Source: Granulosicoccus sp. (GTDB taxonomy: Bacteria; Pseudomonadota; Gammaproteobacteria; Granulosicoccales; Granulosicoccaceae). From it: a stretch of DNA of 64,000 nt. The notes under the pieces were generated by a model. That model saw only the letters and a list, made by a program, of their open reading frames with translations, was not told the origin of the DNA and searched no databases. Below are positions 59,736 to 64,000 of the stretch, piece after piece. The position numbers were made by a program, and so were the translations under genes. Location: assembly GCA_023301725.1 (NCBI GenBank), contig JALZUD010000004.1, forward strand, positions 62,001 to 126,000. The letters are read 5' to 3'. Positions within the stretch are counted from its first letter, which is position 1. Every line of letters begins with the position of its first letter.

Positions 59736-61169
59736 GTGAGCTCCATTGCGCTCGACAACTTGTCTGTCGATTTTGACGAGCGATTCCAGCTGAGCGGTAT
59801 CAGCTGGAAGATTGAGGCCGGGCAGCAATGGATGCTCAGTGGTGCTAATGGCTCAGGCAAGTCTGCACTAGCTGCCGTGTTAAGCGGTGCAGGCAAGGTC
59901 ATTGGTGGCAGCATTTCGGGCGTGCCTAAGAAAGTGGCTGTTGTGTCGTATGAGGCGCAACAGGCGCTCATTGCCGCTGAGCTGCGCAAGGATGACGCAG
60001 ACATCATTGATGTCATCTCTGAAGGCACACCGGTTTATGAGATCCTTGAGGCCGTTTGCACCGACTCAGCACTAGCAGAAAAGCTTGTTGACAAATTTGG
60101 TTTGCAAGGGTTGTTGAAACGCTCATTTCGCAAGCTATCAACGGGTGAGACGCGCAAGGTCATGCTGATACGAGCATTAGCTTGCAAACCAGATTTATTG
60201 GTTCTCGATGAACCTTTTGATGGCTTGGACACTCAGATGCAGCGAATGCTTAATGAACACCTCAGCGGTTTGTCTTCATCAACGCCTATGATATTGGTAC
60301 TCAATCGATTTGATGAATGCCCTGAGTTCGTATCGCACATTGGCTACATGAACAACGGTCGATTGGATTCGATAGTAGAGCGCTGTGATGACGCCGCCTT
60401 CGGCGAGCTATATCGTCTATTGCATCTCAAGACCCCAGATTTACAGATCCCTCCGGCTGATCCCGCTTTCGAACTGCCCGCACTCGATCCAGAGGAGCCG
60501 TTGGTTGCATTACACGAAGTGAGTATCAAGTACGTTGATGACGTTATTTTCAGCGATGTGTCGTGGACCATCAACGCGGGTGAACATTGGCAACTGACTG
60601 GCCCCAATGGCAGTGGCAAAACTGGCTTGCTGTCACTGATTACTGGCGACCACCCCCAATGTTATGTCAACAACATTAAGGTATTCGGTTTTCAACGTGG
60701 TCAGGGCGAGAGTATCTGGCAGATCAAACAATACATTGGTTATGTATCCACGGCTCTACAGTGGGAGTACCGCGTGAGTGCCAGTGTGCGTAACGTTATA
60801 ATTTCGGGCTTTTACGACAGCATAGGTTTGTACAGTAAGGCCACAGAGGTACAACGTAACATTGCCGATCAATGGCTAACTCTCCTAAATATGCAAGAGC
60901 GGGCAGATCAACCTTATACTTCTCTGTCTCACGGTGACCAGCGTCTTTTGCTTATTGCCAGAGCAATGGTTAAGCATCCGCCCTTGTTAATTCTTGATGA
61001 GCCCGCTTTGGGCCTTGATGATATGAACAGGCAGCTCGTACTTGCATTAATCGAGAAGATTTGTTCTGGGTCTTCAACAACTGTGCTATATATCAGCCAC
61101 CATTCGTCCGATCAGATCCAAGGCATTGAACATCATTTAGCAATGCAGCCACGCGAGATTAACTTATGA
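59736..61169 (+). CDS. modF: Double ABC ATPase, ModF-like
   Basis: A 477-residue soluble protein with two ABC domains, like E. coli ModF (490). Domain 1: Walker A GANGSGKSA, signature LSTGETRKVMLIRAL, Walker B LLVLDEPFDGLD. Domain 2 (from about 265): Walker A GPNGSGKTG, signature LSHGDQRLLLIARAM, Walker B LLILDEPALGLDD. Both signatures depart from LSGGQ (LSTGE, LSHGD). No membrane segment is present. The GTG start has GAGAG ten bases upstream. Its stop overlaps the start of the glutamate-synthase-like gene (ATGA), so they work as a pair. ModF is linked to molybdate use in some species, but no modABC is here; the true role is unclear. Confidence 0.84.
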   Translation: MSSIALDNLSVDFDERFQLSGISWKIEAGQQWMLSGANGSGKSALAAVLSGAGKVIGGSISGVPKKVAVVSYEAQQALIAAELRKDDADIIDVISEGTPVYEILEAVCTDSALAEKLVDKFGLQGLLKRSFRKLSTGETRKVMLIRALACKPDLLVLDEPFDGLDTQMQRMLNEHLSGLSSSTPMILVLNRFDECPEFVSHIGYMNNGRLDSIVERCDDAAFGELYRLLHLKTPDLQIPPADPAFELPALDPEEPLVALHEVSIKYVDDVIFSDVSWTINAGEHWQLTGPNGSGKTGLLSLITGDHPQCYVNNIKVFGFQRGQGESIWQIKQYIGYVSTALQWEYRVSASVRNVIISGFYDSIGLYSKATEVQRNIADQWLTLLNMQERADQPYTSLSHGDQRLLLIARAMVKHPPLLILDEPALGLDDMNRQLVLALIEKICSGSSTTVLYISHHSSDQIQGIEHHLAMQPREINL

Positions 61170-62749
61170 CAGTTCGGTACTATTTTCAGATTTTGGTCGT
61201 TGCGGTTCCTTTGACGGTACTGTTGCTTAGCTTACTATGGCCACCCATAGCCTGGTTGTTTGTTGTATTGGTGCCCATAGCGCTGGTGGGCCTTCAAGAC
61301 CTATTTCAGACCAAGCAAACCATTAGACGGCTCTACCCGGTTATCGGGCGCTTCCGCTATATGTTTGAGGCTGTCCGCCCTGAAATCCAGCAGTACTTTG
61401 TTGAATCTGACACCAGTGGAAAACCGATTCCTCGAGAATTTCGATCACTGGTCTATCAAAGAGCTAAGGGTGCTCGTGATACCCGCCCATTCGGTACCAT
61501 CTTCGACGTTAACCGCGCCGGCTACGAATGGATAAACCATTCAATGGCGCCGGTGCATCCAAGCACAACCGACCCGCGCGTATTGTTCGGTGAAGACCGT
61601 TGTGCCAAGCCTTACTTAGGCTCAGTTTTTAACATTTCAGCCATGAGCTACGGTGCGTTGAGTAACAGTGCCATACGTGCACTAAACAAAGGCGCGAAGC
61701 TGGGTGGCTTTTCGCACAACACAGGTGAAGGTAGTTTAAGTCCTTATCATCTGGAAGCTGAAGGCGATATCGTCTGGCAAATTGGCACAGGTTATTTTGG
61801 TTGCCGTAACGAAGAGGGTGGGTTTGATGAGACCCTCTTTAAAGCAAATTCTGCCAAAGAATCAGTCAAGATGATCGAAATCAAGCTCTCGCAAGGAGCA
61901 AAGCCTGGCCATGGAGGTATCTTGCCTGCTGCCAAGCTGACCGCAGAAATTGCCGAAATACGTGGTGTGCCTATGGGTAAAGATGTCGTCTCCCCGGCAG
62001 CTCACACCGCATTTTCAACGCCCCAGGGCCTATTGGAGTTTGTTACCAAACTACGTGAATTGTCAGGTGGCAAACCGGTTGGTTTTAAGTTATGCATTGG
62101 TCGCCGCGATCAATTCCTATCGATCTGTAAGGCCATGCTGGAGACCGGCATGATGCCCGATTTCATTACCGTCGACGGTGGTGAGGGCGGTACAGGCGCT
62201 GCGCCCACAGAGATGACCAATTCAGTAGGTACGCCACTTCGTGATGGCTTGGTGTTTGTGAATCAAGCGTTGATTGGTATCGGGCTTAGAGATAAAACCC
62301 GGCTAATTGCGTCAGGCAAAATGCTATCCGCGTTTCATATATTGCGCATGGTTGCGCTGGGTGCTGATGCCGCCAATTCGGCTCGTGGAATGATGATGGC
62401 GCTGGGTTGCATTCAAGCCAGAAGTTGCAACACTGATCATTGCCCAACAGGTATTGCTACGACCAACCCGGTGCGTGCAAAAGCTTTGGTAGTGTCTGAT
62501 AAGGCTTCACGTGTTGCCAGTTTCCATAAAGGCACAGTGCATAATCTGATGGAGCTAATTGGCGTTGCTGGAATGGAGTCGCTGAGCGAACTACGGCCAT
62601 GGCACATCAATCGCCGCATTCAAGGCACGGACGTTAAAACCTATGCCCAGCTCTACCCGCAAATTACCGCCAATTGCCTGCTTGATGAGAACACAATTCC
62701 TGAAGATTGGAAGGACGATTGGTCGCGCGCAAACTCGCAGCGGTTTTAA
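61166..62749 (+). CDS. Membrane-anchored FMN/3Fe-4S glutamate-synthase-like protein
   Basis: A 527-residue member of the GltB central-domain family. One or two N-terminal membrane helices (VVAVPLTVLLLSLLWPPIAW, LFVVLVPIALVGL) precede the FMN TIM barrel: FNISAMSYGALSNSAIRALN, GAKPGHGGILPAAKLTAEIA, DFITVDGGEGGTGAAP. The 3Fe-4S ligands follow the exact glutamate-synthase spacing C-x5-C-x4-C (Cys415, 421, 426). There is no glutaminase domain, so ammonia or another acceptor must be the partner. The gene overlaps the ModF-like gene by four bases. Actual reaction unproven; free-standing members occur in many bacteria. Confidence 0.84.
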   Translation: MTVRYYFQILVVAVPLTVLLLSLLWPPIAWLFVVLVPIALVGLQDLFQTKQTIRRLYPVIGRFRYMFEAVRPEIQQYFVESDTSGKPIPREFRSLVYQRAKGARDTRPFGTIFDVNRAGYEWINHSMAPVHPSTTDPRVLFGEDRCAKPYLGSVFNISAMSYGALSNSAIRALNKGAKLGGFSHNTGEGSLSPYHLEAEGDIVWQIGTGYFGCRNEEGGFDETLFKANSAKESVKMIEIKLSQGAKPGHGGILPAAKLTAEIAEIRGVPMGKDVVSPAAHTAFSTPQGLLEFVTKLRELSGGKPVGFKLCIGRRDQFLSICKAMLETGMMPDFITVDGGEGGTGAAPTEMTNSVGTPLRDGLVFVNQALIGIGLRDKTRLIASGKMLSAFHILRMVALGADAANSARGMMMALGCIQARSCNTDHCPTGIATTNPVRAKALVVSDKASRVASFHKGTVHNLMELIGVAGMESLSELRPWHINRRIQGTDVKTYAQLYPQITANCLLDENTIPEDWKDDWSRANSQRF

Positions 62750-62808
62750 ACGATATTGAGTTCGTGGCGTAGCTTGGGGGTCTGTCTTGTACGTTGCTGT
62801 CTTGTGCG

Positions 62809-64000
62809 TTAAAGACAGGCCGCTAAAACCTCAATCGGGTGCAGTACACGTCGCTGCGTATTGTCTCGAATCTGCGCCTGACAGCTAAAACCATTGGCAA
62901 CAATGACTGTGTGTTGATCTGCTTGTTTGACCGCCGGACCTAATGCGCGATCGAACAGGTATTGGCCGATATGGCGCGTTTTGCTTCGCATCCCATAGCT
63001 ACCCGCCATGCCACAGCAGCCGCTCTCCACTTCGTGCACGTGCTCACAACAGGCATCCATTAGTTGTCTGTCACTGTCAGCTAAACCTAATGACTTATCG
63101 TGGCAGTGCAGGTGAATGACCGCCTGTTTGAGTTTGCGTTGCAAAGTCATCTGTTGACCAGCCAGAAAAGCACTGACCGATTGGCAGCGTACGCTCAAAT
63201 CATGAGCCATTACATCGTTAGGGAACATGCGTAACAGCTCATCCTTGAAAACGGATAAGCACGAGGGCTCAAGCACTAGTACTTTTGCCTGGTTAGGCAG
63301 CGTGGAATAAAAGCCGTCGATTATTGATTGCAGCTGCCGCGCTGCCTGATCCAGTAGGCCTACCTCATATAGGGGCCTGCCGCAGCAAAAGTGCTCACGT
63401 GCTACAGCCACACGCCAACCCGTTTTTAGCAAAACCTGTACGGTACTCTGGGCAATAGCTGGGCGGTAATGTGTATTTACAGAATCACTCCACAGAACTA
63501 CAGCTGGAGCATCGGGTTGGCCAAACCAGTAGAAGTTCTTATCTTGATAATTGCTTGTCTGACGAGCCCACTGGGTAAAACTTTGTGTAGCAATGGTGGG
63601 TAGCGTTTTGTCGTGGTCGATACCTGCAAGTCGTTTGAACAACGATCCTGTTATTCCTCGTTGCAGTACATTAGCGGTTAGAGGTGCCTTTGCCAGATAC
63701 GGCAACCACTGACCGATTCGGTTGATGAGCTGATGGTGAAGTGGGCGTTTTTTATCAACATAATGACGTTGCATGAACTCAGCTTTGTAGCTGGCTATAT
63801 CTACTCCCGTGGGGCATTCGCTTTTACAGGCCTTGCATGACAAGCAATGTTCCATGGAATCAGCGACGTCTGTATCTTTCCAGCCGCTTTTCAAGACATC
63901 ACCGCGCACTAGCTCATGTAAAAGATGCGCTCGTCCTCTAGTGGAATACTTCTCTTCGTTCGTGGCCTGATAGCTGGGGCACATGGCTCCAGTGTGAGCC
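62809..64000 (-). CDS. FAD/Fe-S oxidoreductase (D-2-hydroxyacid dehydrogenase type), C-terminal part
   Basis: The gene continues beyond the right end of the window; 397 residues are visible. It is the iron-sulfur end of large YdiJ-like FAD-linked dehydrogenases: the edge reads GAMCPSYQATNEE, which belongs to the first [4Fe-4S] site, then HCLSCKACKSECPTGVDI (CxxCxxCxxxCP), and two CCG-type heterodisulfide-reductase motifs, FCCGRPLYEVG and SGCCGMAGSYG. Such proteins oxidise D-lactate, D-2-hydroxyglutarate or similar acids, feeding electrons to the respiratory chain. The FAD domain should lie off the window. It is convergent with the glutamate-synthase-like gene. Confidence 0.88.
   Translation of the reverse strand, partial: AHTGAMCPSYQATNEEKYSTRGRAHLLHELVRGDVLKSGWKDTDVADSMEHCLSCKACKSECPTGVDIASYKAEFMQRHYVDKKRPLHHQLINRIGQWLPYLAKAPLTANVLQRGITGSLFKRLAGIDHDKTLPTIATQSFTQWARQTSNYQDKNFYWFGQPDAPAVVLWSDSVNTHYRPAIAQSTVQVLLKTGWRVAVAREHFCCGRPLYEVGLLDQAARQLQSIIDGFYSTLPNQAKVLVLEPSCLSVFKDELLRMFPNDVMAHDLSVRCQSVSAFLAGQQMTLQRKLKQAVIHLHCHDKSLGLADSDRQLMDACCEHVHEVESGCCGMAGSYGMRSKTRHIGQYLFDRALGPAVKQADQHTVIVANGFSCQAQIRDNTQRRVLHPIEVLAACL

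Noticed and set aside
59736-61169. Molybdate transport operon
   Set aside because: No modA, modB, modC or modE is near; the ModF-like protein alone does not show molybdate transport.
1-64000. Mobile elements, prophage, tRNA or rRNA genes
   Set aside because: No transposase, integrase or phage structural gene was seen, and none of the intergenic spacers shows a cloverleaf or rRNA-like stretch on reading.

Overview
The window looks like chromosomal DNA of an aerobic, marine-type gammaproteobacterium of moderate GC content. The evidence is the homodimeric (AceE-type) pyruvate dehydrogenase operon, class II ilvC divergent from an IlvY-like regulator, RlmG, TrhO, YghU and YegD homologues, a complete Mnh/Mrp sodium/proton antiporter operon, a GlyGly-CTERM protein, and catabolic genes for osmolytes and organosulfonates. 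A Granulosicoccus-like lineage would fit, but that is a guess. I see no rRNA, tRNA, CRISPR array, insertion sequence or prophage. Coding density is high and codon use looks even, so most of the window reads as ordinary chromosome with catabolic modules.

Layout. 1-8990 (+): the end of aceE, then aceF and an E3 subunit with two lipoyl domains; phaA and phaB (acetyl-CoA to 3-hydroxybutyryl-CoA); then a sulfopyruvate decarboxylase pair (comD, comE) with an FMN-dependent 2-hydroxyacid dehydrogenase, probably a sulfolactate branch. 9115-16392: a secreted GlyGly-CTERM protein, yghU, a YegD-like Hsp70, a Gfo/Idh/MocA oxidoreductase with a small orphan, a lone receiver protein and an AGE-family sugar epimerase/isomerase. 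16542-20937 (+): a four-gene operon for gamma-butyrobetaine/carnitine breakdown to glycine betaine. 21001-25515: a conserved protein of unknown function, acuI divergent from a bicupin gene, and trhO. 25581-33806 (-): a ThDP enzyme, a diguanylate cyclase and a complete Liv-type ABC importer.

34021-40607: rlmG, a membrane hybrid histidine kinase packed against a HerA-like ATPase gene, and a mercaptopyruvate sulfurtransferase. 40604-46403 (-): mnhABCDEFG. 46607-49942 (-): an AlgE-like outer-membrane barrel, a secreted beta-propeller protein and an orphan PycTM-like membrane protein. 50265-52832 (-): a dimethylglycine/sarcosine dehydrogenase-type FAD/GcvT fusion. 52948-57010 (-): two tandem paralogous CotH-kinase lipoproteins. 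57205-62749: ilvY/ilvC, then a ModF-like double ABC ATPase coupled to a membrane-anchored glutamate-synthase-like enzyme. 62809-64000 (-): the C-terminal part of a large FAD/Fe-S oxidoreductase.

How the genes fit together. The clear theme is use of marine osmolytes and sulfonates. Carnitine goes to betaine, and the DMGDH-like enzyme could act further down that route. Sulfolactate goes to sulfoacetaldehyde. AcuI detoxifies acryloyl-CoA. Acetyl-CoA is handled by PDH and PhaAB, and Mnh gives sodium/proton homeostasis. The parts least explained by known systems are the histidine kinase/HerA-like ATPase pair, the ModF/glutamate-synthase-like pair, the orphan PycTM-like protein and the CotH tandem.
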